Positions 55,663 through 62,940 of a stretch of 64,000 nt of DNA are shown piece after piece. The position numbers were made by a program, and so were the translations under genes. Source of the DNA: Pseudochryseolinea flava (GTDB lineage Bacteria; Bacteroidota; Bacteroidia; Cytophagales; Cyclobacteriaceae); assembly GCF_003286915.1 (NCBI RefSeq), contig NZ_QMFY01000012.1, positions 124,001 to 188,000 of the forward strand, written 5' to 3'. Below the pieces are notes generated by a model that saw nothing but the letters and a program-made list of their open reading frames with translations, was not told where the DNA came from and did not search any database. Position 1 is the stretch's first letter, and each line of letters starts with the position of its first letter.

Positions 55663-55834
55663 CGGTACCGTTGTAGATGGTAGCGGATACACAAACAGCA
55701 CCGAATCATTTCCATTCGCAGGTGGACTCAACGGCACTGGTGACAACACAGATTCCGGACCGAAAGCATATCTTAACTGGTTAGTATACGATAGAGATTA
55801 CAATCTCATTCCGTCAAAGTCTGGATACAAGCCG

Positions 55835-56839
55835 ATGTCTACTGCCGCACGTGAGACAGGCGAAAACATAGCCCACGAACACTTACTCGACAGCGTAACC
55901 ATTTCAGAAGCTGGTTATGTGTATATTTATCTATCCAACGAAGAAGGCGAGAATGCTTACGAGGTGTACTTCGATGAGTTCAAGGTGGAGTACACGAAGT
56001 CGCCGGTAATTCAGATGGAGGATTATTATCCGTTTGGGTTGACGTTTAATTCTTATCAGCGTGAGAATAAACTGACAAATGATATTACCTTTCAAAACCA
56101 GGAGCGACAAGATGAGTTAAATCTTGGATGGGTACAGTTCAAGTGGCGAAATGCGATGCCGGATATTGGTAGGTTTTTTAATGTGGATCCGATAGCAGAG
56201 GACTACTACCACAACTCGGTTTATGCTTTTAGCGAGAATAAGTTAATTTCATACAGGGAACTTGAGGGATTAGAGGCCCAACTGATAATCGTCGGAGTTG
56301 TGGTTGCAGTAACAGTTGAAGAGGTAACGCTCGCTGCTCTTATTAGCGGAGCTGTGGTTTTTGGAGAGGAGATTGTTGAGGGAATAAAGGAAATTGCAAA
56401 CACTCCAGTTTCAGGAGGTGTTAGATTCGCCAGTTCTCCTGTTTCAGCTTGGGGGCAAGAAGCTTATGCATGGCAGCAGATGGCTAAACAAGCAGAGTCT
56501 AAGGCTAACTCAACAAAGACGTCAACGGGTGATGAGAAGGATAGTAAGTCAAACGGAAAAGCAACAGGATCCTATACGAATACCCATGAAAGCGGTAAAA
56601 AGTATCACGGTAAGGGAGGTGAAGACAGGGCTAGACAATCTGCCGACAGAGTAGCAAAAGAAAACAAAGACCCAGCTAAGAAGACAGAATGGAAGCCAGC
56701 GAAAAATGACCGTCAAGCATTTAAGGATGAAGCGAAGCGAATTAAGAAGGATGGCGGAGTAGAAAACCCAAATAACTATAACAAGGTTAACTCTCCTGGT
56801 AAAAAATATATTGAGGAAGATAACAAGAAAACGAATTGA
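55835..56839 (+). CDS. orphan Rhs C-terminal cassette 3 (no N-terminus), unknown toxin tip
   Basis: Rhs homology starts at about 55660, fused to istA out of frame ([14 protein letters not shown] is readable upstream of the first ATG at 55835). The core and the hydrophobic linker are almost identical to cassette 2 up to about 56370 (LIIVGVVVAVTVEEVTLAALISGAVVFG). The sequences then diverge. The tip of about 130 residues is highly charged (SYTNTHESGKKYHGKGGED, WKPAKNDRQAFKDEAKRIKK, NNYNKVNSPGKKY) and of unrecognised fold. It recalls small basic RNase/DNase tips in other Rhs proteins. The immunity candidate starts 1 bp after the stop. Confidence 0.83.
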   Translation: MSTAARETGENIAHEHLLDSVTISEAGYVYIYLSNEEGENAYEVYFDEFKVEYTKSPVIQMEDYYPFGLTFNSYQRENKLTNDITFQNQERQDELNLGWVQFKWRNAMPDIGRFFNVDPIAEDYYHNSVYAFSENKLISYRELEGLEAQLIIVGVVVAVTVEEVTLAALISGAVVFGEEIVEGIKEIANTPVSGGVRFASSPVSAWGQEAYAWQQMAKQAESKANSTKTSTGDEKDSKSNGKATGSYTNTHESGKKYHGKGGEDRARQSADRVAKENKDPAKKTEWKPAKNDRQAFKDEAKRIKKDGGVENPNNYNKVNSPGKKYIEEDNKKTN

Positions 56840-56840
56840 C

Positions 56841-57458
56841 ATGACTTCAGCAAAAGACTTTTGGAATTGGTTTGAAAAAAATAGCGCGAAATACTTTTTC
56901 CTGAATCAAATTGAAAGTGAAGAGGAAAGGGAGAGATTGCTTGACGATTTTTTGAATAAACTTCATGCATACTCCCCAAAGCTTTATTTTGAGATTGGTG
57001 GGCATCCTGATGAAACCCAAGATCTGATTATAACTGCGGGCGGTAATCTCGATTACTTTTCTAAAGTTGAAGAACTTGTCAGCCAAACCCCTAAACTGCA
57101 ACATTGGAAGGTAATTGCATTTAAACCACCTTCACAGGAGAACTTTGTTATTGAGTATAAGGGAGTAAAAATCGATCCGAGCAAGGCGTGGTTTTTACCT
57201 CTCGAAAGAGAGGACGAGCCAGACATGCTTGGCTTACGAATTTGCACAGCGGGCTATGCTCCTTCAAAAGAAAATGAATTTATCAATGCTGCATATCTTG
57301 CTTTAGACTCCATTCTTGGAGAGAAGTCTACTGCTTTAAATGTTCAACATGTTGAAGTAGATGATTTACCCGAAAACCCAGAAGAAGGGGGATTAATGAA
57401 TCTCACGGAGCTTCCGGAATATATCACATGGAAGAAATCTAAGGCAGCTAAGAAATGA
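56841..57458 (+). CDS. candidate immunity protein for cassette 3
   Basis: 205 residues, cytosolic. It begins MTSAKDFWNWFEKNSAKYF and contains KLYFEIGGHPDETQDLIITAGGN and LQHWKVIAFKPP. This pattern recurs in small proteins encoded after Rhs toxins, though I cannot give a family name with certainty. The start at 56841 is 1 bp after the cassette 3 stop; an upstream in-frame start at 56811 would overlap the toxin. No signal peptide, so the toxin is expected to act in the cytoplasm. Confidence 0.75.
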   Translation: MTSAKDFWNWFEKNSAKYFFLNQIESEEERERLLDDFLNKLHAYSPKLYFEIGGHPDETQDLIITAGGNLDYFSKVEELVSQTPKLQHWKVIAFKPPSQENFVIEYKGVKIDPSKAWFLPLEREDEPDMLGLRICTAGYAPSKENEFINAAYLALDSILGEKSTALNVQHVEVDDLPENPEEGGLMNLTELPEYITWKKSKAAKK

Positions 57459-57469
57459 CATAAGGCCCC

Positions 57470-57628
57470 CACCTCGTGCAAGTCTTCCATTTGAATAGCA
57501 CGTGATGGTGGTGCGCCGCCGCACACAGCGACTAAATTTTGTACCGTGGATAATCTACCGCGATGACATCAACAAGAAGTTCGAGGCCACAATAAAATTT
57601 TAACGTAATATCACCTTTTAAGAATGAT
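57470..57628 (+). repeat. inter-cassette repeat, copy 4 (shortened)
   Basis: CCCACCTCGTGCAAGTCTTCC joins directly to CACGTGATGG and the conserved leader (GCGACTAAATTTTG, GATGACATCAACAAG, ATATCACCTTTTAAG). The GGTTCAAGTC/GACTTGGACC stem is deleted. It leads into the third small membrane protein gene. Confidence 0.75.
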
Positions 57629-57856
57629 ATGCGAGTTAAGTTTCTTTTGTTAGTGGTCAGTCGAACGCTCTTCGCCATTATCATAATGATATCCCTAGTT
57701 GTTGTGTATTTCGTTTTGATGAGTTCCCCGTCTACGAAAGGAATAAGCAAACTGGATTTAGCAAATGCAGCCATCGTTTTATCAAGTCTTGCATTAGGTA
57801 AAGGGATAGTTGATTTTTTATTGAAATTTGTTTTGGGCAATGACGGTGATGATTAA
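57629..57856 (+). CDS. 75-residue membrane protein, repeated copy 3
   Basis: Differs from copy 1 at only a few residues (IIIMI for IIIII, PSTKG for PATKG, GNDGDD for SNDGDD). Same two hydrophobic segments and same leader. The amino-acid conservation across three copies suggests either recent duplication or selection. Function unknown. Confidence 0.65.
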   Translation: MRVKFLLLVVSRTLFAIIIMISLVVVYFVLMSSPSTKGISKLDLANAAIVLSSLALGKGIVDFLLKFVLGNDGDD

Positions 57857-57867
57857 TATTGGGCATT

Positions 57868-57920
57868 TACCCACCTCGTGCAAGTCTTCCATTTGAGTGA
57901 CTGGTTCAAGGTCTTAGCCG
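57868..57920 (+). repeat. inter-cassette repeat, copy 5 (partial)
   Basis: TTTACCCACCTCGTGCAAGTCTTCC followed by GACTGGTTCAAGG. The same junction also follows small membrane gene copy 1 at 51716-51746, so it is part of the repeated unit. Confidence 0.7.
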
Positions 57921-58024
57921 AAGCCTAAGAGTATCAGAGTAAATCATCATTTAAGAAGCGGAGATACGTTTAAAAAATGTCTACGGTCATGCCCAGCGCG
58001 CAAGATGTGAATCAGTTAAATCGG

Positions 58025-58372
58025 ATGAATATGAGATACCCAATTTTGGTCTTTTTAATTACAAGTCTCGTGGCGTGTGATAGTGCTTATGATGCTAAAA
58101 AAGTTGCAGCGCGTTACTGTGATTGCATGCGAAATAATGGTTCTCCTGAAAATTTTGAAAAAGCATCTGAAATATGCGGCGATAGATTTAAGGCAGAAAA
58201 TAGGTATCTCAAACTATACTCAGTTGACATGCGCGATCGTGTACTAAACAACAAAATCTCAAACGAGACTAGAGATAGCGTAAAATCTTTTGTGGGTACC
58301 TTTATAAACCACACCAACACTCAATGTTGTGAAGAAACGTTGGCCTGTCCAGATTCTGCGAATGTAAAATGA
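58025..58372 (+). CDS. small Cys-rich lipoprotein, unknown function
   Basis: 115 residues from Met at 58025 (or 58031). Signal MNMRYPILVFLITSLVAC gives a lipid-modified Cys. The mature part has six further Cys residues (YCDCMRN, SEICGDRF, QCCEETLAC) and is otherwise helical. Not recognised. The frame continues to 57977 but without export features. Lying between toxin cassettes, it may be an orphan immunity lipoprotein. This is inference. Confidence 0.65.
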   Translation: MNMRYPILVFLITSLVACDSAYDAKKVAARYCDCMRNNGSPENFEKASEICGDRFKAENRYLKLYSVDMRDRVLNNKISNETRDSVKSFVGTFINHTNTQCCEETLACPDSANVK

Positions 58373-58409
58373 CGAAGTATGACAGCGAAATCATTCGTGC
58401 CTAATGGCC

Positions 58410-58475
58410 CCGCGCTGCTAACGGGACTTGGACCTAGGATAATTCCAGTCTTCAACTGCTCGCGTGATGGTCACG
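58410..58475 (+). repeat. inter-cassette repeat, copy 6 (partial)
   Basis: GCGCTGCTAACGGGACTTGGACC, TAGGATAATTCCAGTCTTC and CTGCTCGCGTGATGG, matching the middle of copy 1. The rest of the 58373-58626 gap shows only the promoter at 58597. Confidence 0.7.
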
Positions 58476-58596
58476 AATATTCGGCTGCCTTTAACAGTGA
58501 ATGGTGGATGTGTAGTGAAGCGTAAGGTTCCTGATCAATGGGCATCGCGGGTGTATTTGGGAGTAAAAAAACTCAACTAAAAAGTCATGAAATCGT

Positions 58597-58604
58597 TATC
58601 TTTG
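58597..58604 (+). promoter_or_regulatory. -7 promoter box of the toxin-antitoxin operon
   Basis: TATCTTTG is a perfect TAnnTTTG box, 22 bp before the antitoxin start. No clear -33 element is seen. Confidence 0.5.
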
Positions 58605-58626
58605 TTAGATCAAAAGGAATTACATC

Positions 58627-58842
58627 ATGGGAGTAGCACAGATAAGGGAGGAATTGCACCAATTTATCAATAATGCCGATGAGCGTATTTTAAATCTCAT
58701 GTATGGGATGATGAAGGCGGATATCAAGAAAGATGAAGCCCTTGAAGAATCTATTGCAAGGGGGCTGGAGCAATCGAAAAAAGGTGAAGTACGGGAGCAT
58801 GCAGCTGTGATAGCTGAGATCCGAGCGCGTTACAAATCATGA
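58627..58842 (+). CDS. type II antitoxin-like protein
   Basis: 71 residues, helical (VAQIREELHQFINNADERILNLMYGMMKAD). It matches the small Bacteroidota antitoxins paired with RelE/ParE toxins. It should bind and neutralise the downstream toxin and repress its own promoter. The stop overlaps the toxin start by 4 bp. Confidence 0.83.
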   Translation: MGVAQIREELHQFINNADERILNLMYGMMKADIKKDEALEESIARGLEQSKKGEVREHAAVIAEIRARYKS

Positions 58843-59138
58843 TCGTGCGTATAAACTGGACTGCGGAATCTGAGAGAACGTTTAACCAAAACATTGAATT
58901 CCTTGCTAAAGAGTGGGACATACTTGTACTAAACAACTTTCTTGATCGTGTGGAAGAAGCTCTTGAGTGGATTCGAGCCAATCCGAAATTATATCCATTA
59001 CACAGTCCAAAAGAGAACGTACATCGATGCGTAATCCACGAGCGCATTATTTTGTACTACAGAATAGTTGATGATGAGACAATCGATCTATTGACATTCT
59101 GGAATACTACACAAAATCCTGACAAGTTGAAGATCTAA
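58839..59138 (+). CDS. RelE/ParE family toxin
   Basis: 99 residues of the RelE/ParE fold: INWTAESERTFNQNIEFLAKEW, FLDRVEEALEWIRANPKLYP, HRCVIHERIILYYRIVDDETIDLLTFWNTTQNP. It probably cleaves ribosome-bound mRNA (RelE-like) or inhibits gyrase (ParE-like); the sequence does not decide. Translationally coupled to the antitoxin. Confidence 0.88.
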   Translation: MIVRINWTAESERTFNQNIEFLAKEWDILVLNNFLDRVEEALEWIRANPKLYPLHSPKENVHRCVIHERIILYYRIVDDETIDLLTFWNTTQNPDKLKI

Positions 59139-59147
59139 ACATAGCAA

Positions 59148-59185
59148 TCTAGTCTTCAGACTACTCGCGTGATGGGTGATGCGCT
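59148..59185 (+). repeat. inter-cassette repeat, copy 7 (short)
   Basis: TCTAGTCTTCAGACTACTCGCGTGATGG is the core of the repeat. It is the last recognisable piece and marks the right edge of the toxin region. Confidence 0.6.
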
Positions 59186-59256
59186 GATAGCGCCTCGTTG
59201 AACAAGTAATACCATCAATTTTAAGCACTGAATCCGGCTCACTAGCCTAAATTCAC

Positions 59257-59264
59257 TACCTTTG
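59257..59264 (+). promoter_or_regulatory. -7 box abutting the start codon
   Basis: TACCTTTG is a perfect TAnnTTTG box and ends 4 bp before the ATG at 59269. A transcript from it would be leaderless or start inside the codon. Confidence 0.5.
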
Positions 59265-59268
59265 CAGC

Positions 59269-60747
59269 ATGCGTTGTTGGCTGTTAATCCTCATGTTATT
59301 CATCGTGTTGAGTGCGTCTGCTCAGGTGCCTGATTCATTGCGGATTTTAACGCCATCACTGGAGTCGCTCGTCAATCCGAAATCTCAGCAACTCGATTCC
59401 ATCCAGCAATCTTTCTATGGTGAAGCTGATCATTTAAAAGCGAGCTACAAAACCAAGATGGACTCGCTCGACGCATCCCGTACAAAAATTACAAGCAAGC
59501 TGGATAGCTTACGGTCACTTAATCTGAATACCGACAAAGTCACGCATGAACTCGATAGTATCGATACAAAGCGCAAAGCAGCAATAGCGGCGCTGGATAA
59601 AAAAATGACAGCATTAAAAGAGAAAGCCTCGAAAGGTGTTGCCGATCTCGGGTTGCCAAATGAATTGCAGTCTAAGGGGACAGTTGTCACGCAAAAGATG
59701 GAGACGTTTCAGCTGCCCGTAAAGGATTTAAATATTCCTGAATTGTCGTTGCCAGATAATCCACTAAAGAATCTTGATGGATTCAACACAACGGTGCCGT
59801 CGCCGGTGGGAGAGATCGGAAACGTTCCTGATTTAAATGGTTTGGATAAGGTAGGTGAATTAGGTGGTGAGCTCGGTAAAGTAGGCGAGCTCGGAAAAGT
59901 AACGGAAGGGCTAGGCGATATTAAAGAAGTCACGGGGGCACTGGGTGATGTTAACAATTTGCCAGGTACCCTTGAAGGCAAAGCGGCAGAGGCTGCAGGA
60001 TTGCCGGCTACACCCGATGCGAAATCATTGATGGGTGATGTACCGCAGATGCCGGCCAATGGAACAGAAGCGAAAGAGATGGCCACGCAGCAGGTTCAGC
60101 AAGCAGTGAATCACTTCGCAGGCAAAGAGCAAGTGCTACAAGAAGCGATGGACAAGATGGCGAAGTTGAAAAAGAAATATTCGAGCTTGAATAGCTTGAG
60201 TGATATCCCGAAACGACGTCCGAACGAAATGCGCGGTAAGCCACTGATCGAAAGAATCATTCCTTCACTTACACTACAAGTGCATGGGAGAGGAGAGTAT
60301 GTTCTCGTGGACTTCAACGCCGCCGCGGGTTATCGCTTCAATGGTAAACTCACTGCGGGACTTGGCTGGAATCATCGCGTTGCTTACAATAAAAAACGCG
60401 ACGGATTTTCTGCATTGCCACGCGTATATGGTATCCGTAGTTTCGCGGAGTATAAAATTGGCAAAGGATTTTCTCTGCGTGTAGAATTCGAAATGATGAA
60501 TGCGCCCGTACCGCCGATGATACAAAGAACGAGCGGTGATTATTCTGATCGCCAACGGGTGGCGGGTGCGTTTGTTGGTATTAAGAAAGACTACCGTTTC
60601 TTCGGCAAAGTTCGCGGTACATCGATGGTTATGTTTCGTCTCTTCAATCCCGATCGAAAAAGTCCATACGCAGATGTGTTGAATATCCGCACTGGATTTG
60701 AATTCCCGATGAAGAAGAAAGTGAAGAAAGAAAAGTCAGGTGCGTGA
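59269..60747 (+). CDS. secreted coiled-coil and beta-barrel candidate outer membrane protein
   Basis: 492 residues; signal MRCWLLILMLFIVLSASAQ. Residues 35-130 form a coiled coil (LDSIQQSFYGEADHLKASYKTKMDSLDAS). A Gly/Leu/Glu-rich middle has short repeats (VGELGGELGKVGELGKVTEGLG), and a second coiled coil follows (EQVLQEAMDKMAKLKKKYSSL). The C-terminal 180 residues look like amphipathic strands (LTAGLGWNHRVAYNKK, GFSLRVEFEMMNAPV). The family is not recognised by name. Its place directly after the Rhs cassettes raises the possibility of a link to toxin display or export. Confidence 0.72.
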   Translation: MRCWLLILMLFIVLSASAQVPDSLRILTPSLESLVNPKSQQLDSIQQSFYGEADHLKASYKTKMDSLDASRTKITSKLDSLRSLNLNTDKVTHELDSIDTKRKAAIAALDKKMTALKEKASKGVADLGLPNELQSKGTVVTQKMETFQLPVKDLNIPELSLPDNPLKNLDGFNTTVPSPVGEIGNVPDLNGLDKVGELGGELGKVGELGKVTEGLGDIKEVTGALGDVNNLPGTLEGKAAEAAGLPATPDAKSLMGDVPQMPANGTEAKEMATQQVQQAVNHFAGKEQVLQEAMDKMAKLKKKYSSLNSLSDIPKRRPNEMRGKPLIERIIPSLTLQVHGRGEYVLVDFNAAAGYRFNGKLTAGLGWNHRVAYNKKRDGFSALPRVYGIRSFAEYKIGKGFSLRVEFEMMNAPVPPMIQRTSGDYSDRQRVAGAFVGIKKDYRFFGKVRGTSMVMFRLFNPDRKSPYADVLNIRTGFEFPMKKKVKKEKSGA

Positions 60748-60986
60748 GCGGTTGGGGGCAGAACCGTGCCGCGAAGTTCTGCGAAGAAAGAAAGTTACGC
60801 GAAGGGATAGCATGTCAATCTTGCAAAAGTCTTCACTTATTAGTCTGAGTGTTATTCATCATCATGCATTCCCTGTTCAAGTGTTAGCGATGTTGGTGAT
60901 GCATGCTGAGGTGAAATTCCCCGAAATAGTAGCTAGTAACTCGAAAACTAATCACGTACATTTGGATCTTAATCTGTAGTGAAATT

Positions 60987-61607
60987 ATGAGAACCCTAAT
61001 CATCATTGCTGCGCTCGTGGCGTCGATTCAAGTCTTTGGTCGTAAGATTCCAGGTACTATTATATCAAAAGGTCAATCACGGCAAGTGATGTTCGACATC
61101 AAAGTGAAGTTACTGTACGACGAGCCAAATTTTGAGCGCATACAATTCAAGGTTCGTTATTACGATGAGGCAGGGAAAAAGCAAACGCTCCGTCCAGACG
61201 ATGCGGATGAGATCATCTTTGACTATGAAGGCATGGAAGTCCGCATGATCTCGTGTGAGAATACGATTGGCGGAAACATATTTTCATCTTCGAAGCGCAT
61301 ATTTTTGAAGATCGAAATCGATGGGCCACTGAAGTTATACCGCTATTACTATACACAAACTTCCCCTGGATTTAGTGGTGGCGCAGGAGGAGGGTATACA
61401 CCTGGAACAAGTTATCAGATGGAAAATTTGATCTTTCAAAAAGGTGATGGCCCCTTGAAACAGCCGCGAACACTTGGATGGAAGAAAGACATGCTTGAAT
61501 ATTTCAGTGACTGTCCAGCACTTCGCGAACGTATTGAACAGAAAGATTTACGGAGAAGAGAGATTGAGGCAATCGTACATTATTACAATTCGAATTGTGG
61601 TGGATAG
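60987..61607 (+). CDS. secreted protein of unknown function
   Basis: 206 residues with signal peptide MRTLIIIAALVASIQVFG. The beta-rich mature part (QVMFDIKVKLLYDEPNFERIQFKVRYYDEAGKK, KRIFLKIEIDGPLKLYRYYYTQ) has a Gly-rich loop (GFSGGAGGGYTPG) and a helical tail with two Cys (FSDCPALRERIEQKD, YNSNCGG). No family recognised. The 60748-60986 gap before it shows no convincing gene. Confidence 0.7.
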   Translation: MRTLIIIAALVASIQVFGRKIPGTIISKGQSRQVMFDIKVKLLYDEPNFERIQFKVRYYDEAGKKQTLRPDDADEIIFDYEGMEVRMISCENTIGGNIFSSSKRIFLKIEIDGPLKLYRYYYTQTSPGFSGGAGGGYTPGTSYQMENLIFQKGDGPLKQPRTLGWKKDMLEYFSDCPALRERIEQKDLRRREIEAIVHYYNSNCGG

Positions 61608-61696
61608 GCGGGTGGAAAGTACCACGCAGTTGCGCGAAGGAAAGTGCTCGTGTTAGTAACGGAGATTTAATCCCCGTACCTATCAAAAATTTCTTG

Positions 61697-62300
61697 TTGC
61701 CACGAAGACGCAAAGGCACGAAGGAATTTGTTAATTAAATTTTTAACGATTAACGATTCACGATTAACCATTCTATAAGCCCACGCGCACCCTTCACTTC
61801 CCTAACGGGCCCGCCCGCAAATCGAGTTCCCCTTTAGGGGCTGGAGTGAAAAGAAATCCATAGCTGAAGGAGTTTTTTTTCACTTCCCTAAAGGCCCGCC
61901 GCAATGATATCCCTTTGAACACCTTTGTAACGATTAACTTTAATCTTTCAACTTTTAACGAATAAATCCTACTTCGTTAAGTTCCATCTCCTCAATTAAG
62001 ATCGGCAATTAAAATCCTCCATCGTTTTCTAATTCACTTGTCACGAAAACGCAAAGCACGAAGGAATTTTTTGATTAAATTTTTAACGATTAACGATTCA
62101 CGATTAACGATTCACGATTAACGATTAACGATTAACGATTAAACATTCTATAAGCCCATGCTCACCCTTCACTTCCCTAAAGGGCCGGCCCGCAATTCTC
62201 TTGCCACGAAGACGCAAAGGCACGAAGGAATTTGTTGATTAAATTTTTAAAGATTCACGATTCACGATTAACGATTCACGATTAACCATTAACGATTAAC
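61697..62300. repeat. dispersed repeat region with GATTAACGATTCAC tandem runs
   Basis: Three copies of a block starting TTGCCACGAAGACGCAAAGG (61697, 62038 degenerate, 62211) run into AATTTTTAACGATTAACGATTC-type octamer runs of GATTAACG/GATTCACG. The first two copies continue into CTATAAGCCCA and CCCTTCACTTCCCTAA blocks. No gene is present. The last run reaches into the 3' end of the hydrolase gene on the minus strand. Confidence 0.85.
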
Positions 62301-62921
62301 GTCCCCTCCCCAAACAATCTTATTCGCCAAATCAATCTCCTCCTTGGCAATGGTGTGTCCTAAGTTTTTATACACCTTCACGGTTACATCAGCTTTGAGA
62401 TTCTTGATCACGGCTTCACTTGCATTGACACGTGCTACGGGCACATGTGGATCAGGATCGCTGGTGCCAATAAATATTGGTGTGTTCTTAAAGTCGCCTT
62501 TATAATTAGCGTGATTGATCGATTCACCAATCAGTCCTCCCGTGAATGCAGCGGCGCCGCCCCAGCGTTGGGCATTGCGTGTCACAAATTCTAGCGTCAG
62601 ACATGCTCCCTGCGAGAAACCTGCAAAGTAGATTTTGTCTGACGGTATTCCGGCTTTGTTAACATCAGCAACAATGTCTTCGATCAACGCAAGCGCATAT
62701 GATAGCCATGGCTCATTCTGTTGCACGGGCGCGAGAAACGAGTAAGGATACCACGTGTAGTTCGTTGCTTGTGGTGCGATCAAGGCGTAGTCGGAAACAT
62801 GTAAATGATTGGCAAGGCTTAAAATGTCTTCTGCTGTAGCACCTCGACCATGTAACATGATCAGGGCTTTACTTGCTGTTGAGATGTCTTTGCCTGCAGT
62901 GACTATATTCTTTTTGTGCAT
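62289..62921 (-). CDS. phospholipase/carboxylesterase family alpha/beta hydrolase (MhqD-like)
   Basis: 210 residues, cytosolic. Triad visible: Ser in AGFSQGACL, Asp in GTSDPDPHVPVA, His in NLGHTIAKEE. The N-terminal LIMLHGRGATAEDIL is the oxyanion region. It starts 20 bp after the VOC dioxygenase gene in the same operon. In Bacillus subtilis the similar mhqD and mhqO genes belong to the quinone/azo-compound detoxification regulon, which suggests the same role here. Its last codons (VNR and the stop) come from the dispersed repeat. Confidence 0.88.
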   Translation of the reverse strand: MHKKNIVTAGKDISTASKALIMLHGRGATAEDILSLANHLHVSDYALIAPQATNYTWYPYSFLAPVQQNEPWLSYALALIEDIVADVNKAGIPSDKIYFAGFSQGACLTLEFVTRNAQRWGGAAAFTGGLIGESINHANYKGDFKNTPIFIGTSDPDPHVPVARVNASEAVIKNLKADVTVKVYKNLGHTIAKEEIDLANKIVWGGDVNR

Positions 62922-62940
62922 GATGATCTTTTTTTAAGTC

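Noticed and set aside
60740-60979. 79-residue plus-strand frame
   Set aside because: It overlaps the end of the preceding gene and has no signal, motif or codon pattern typical of a gene.
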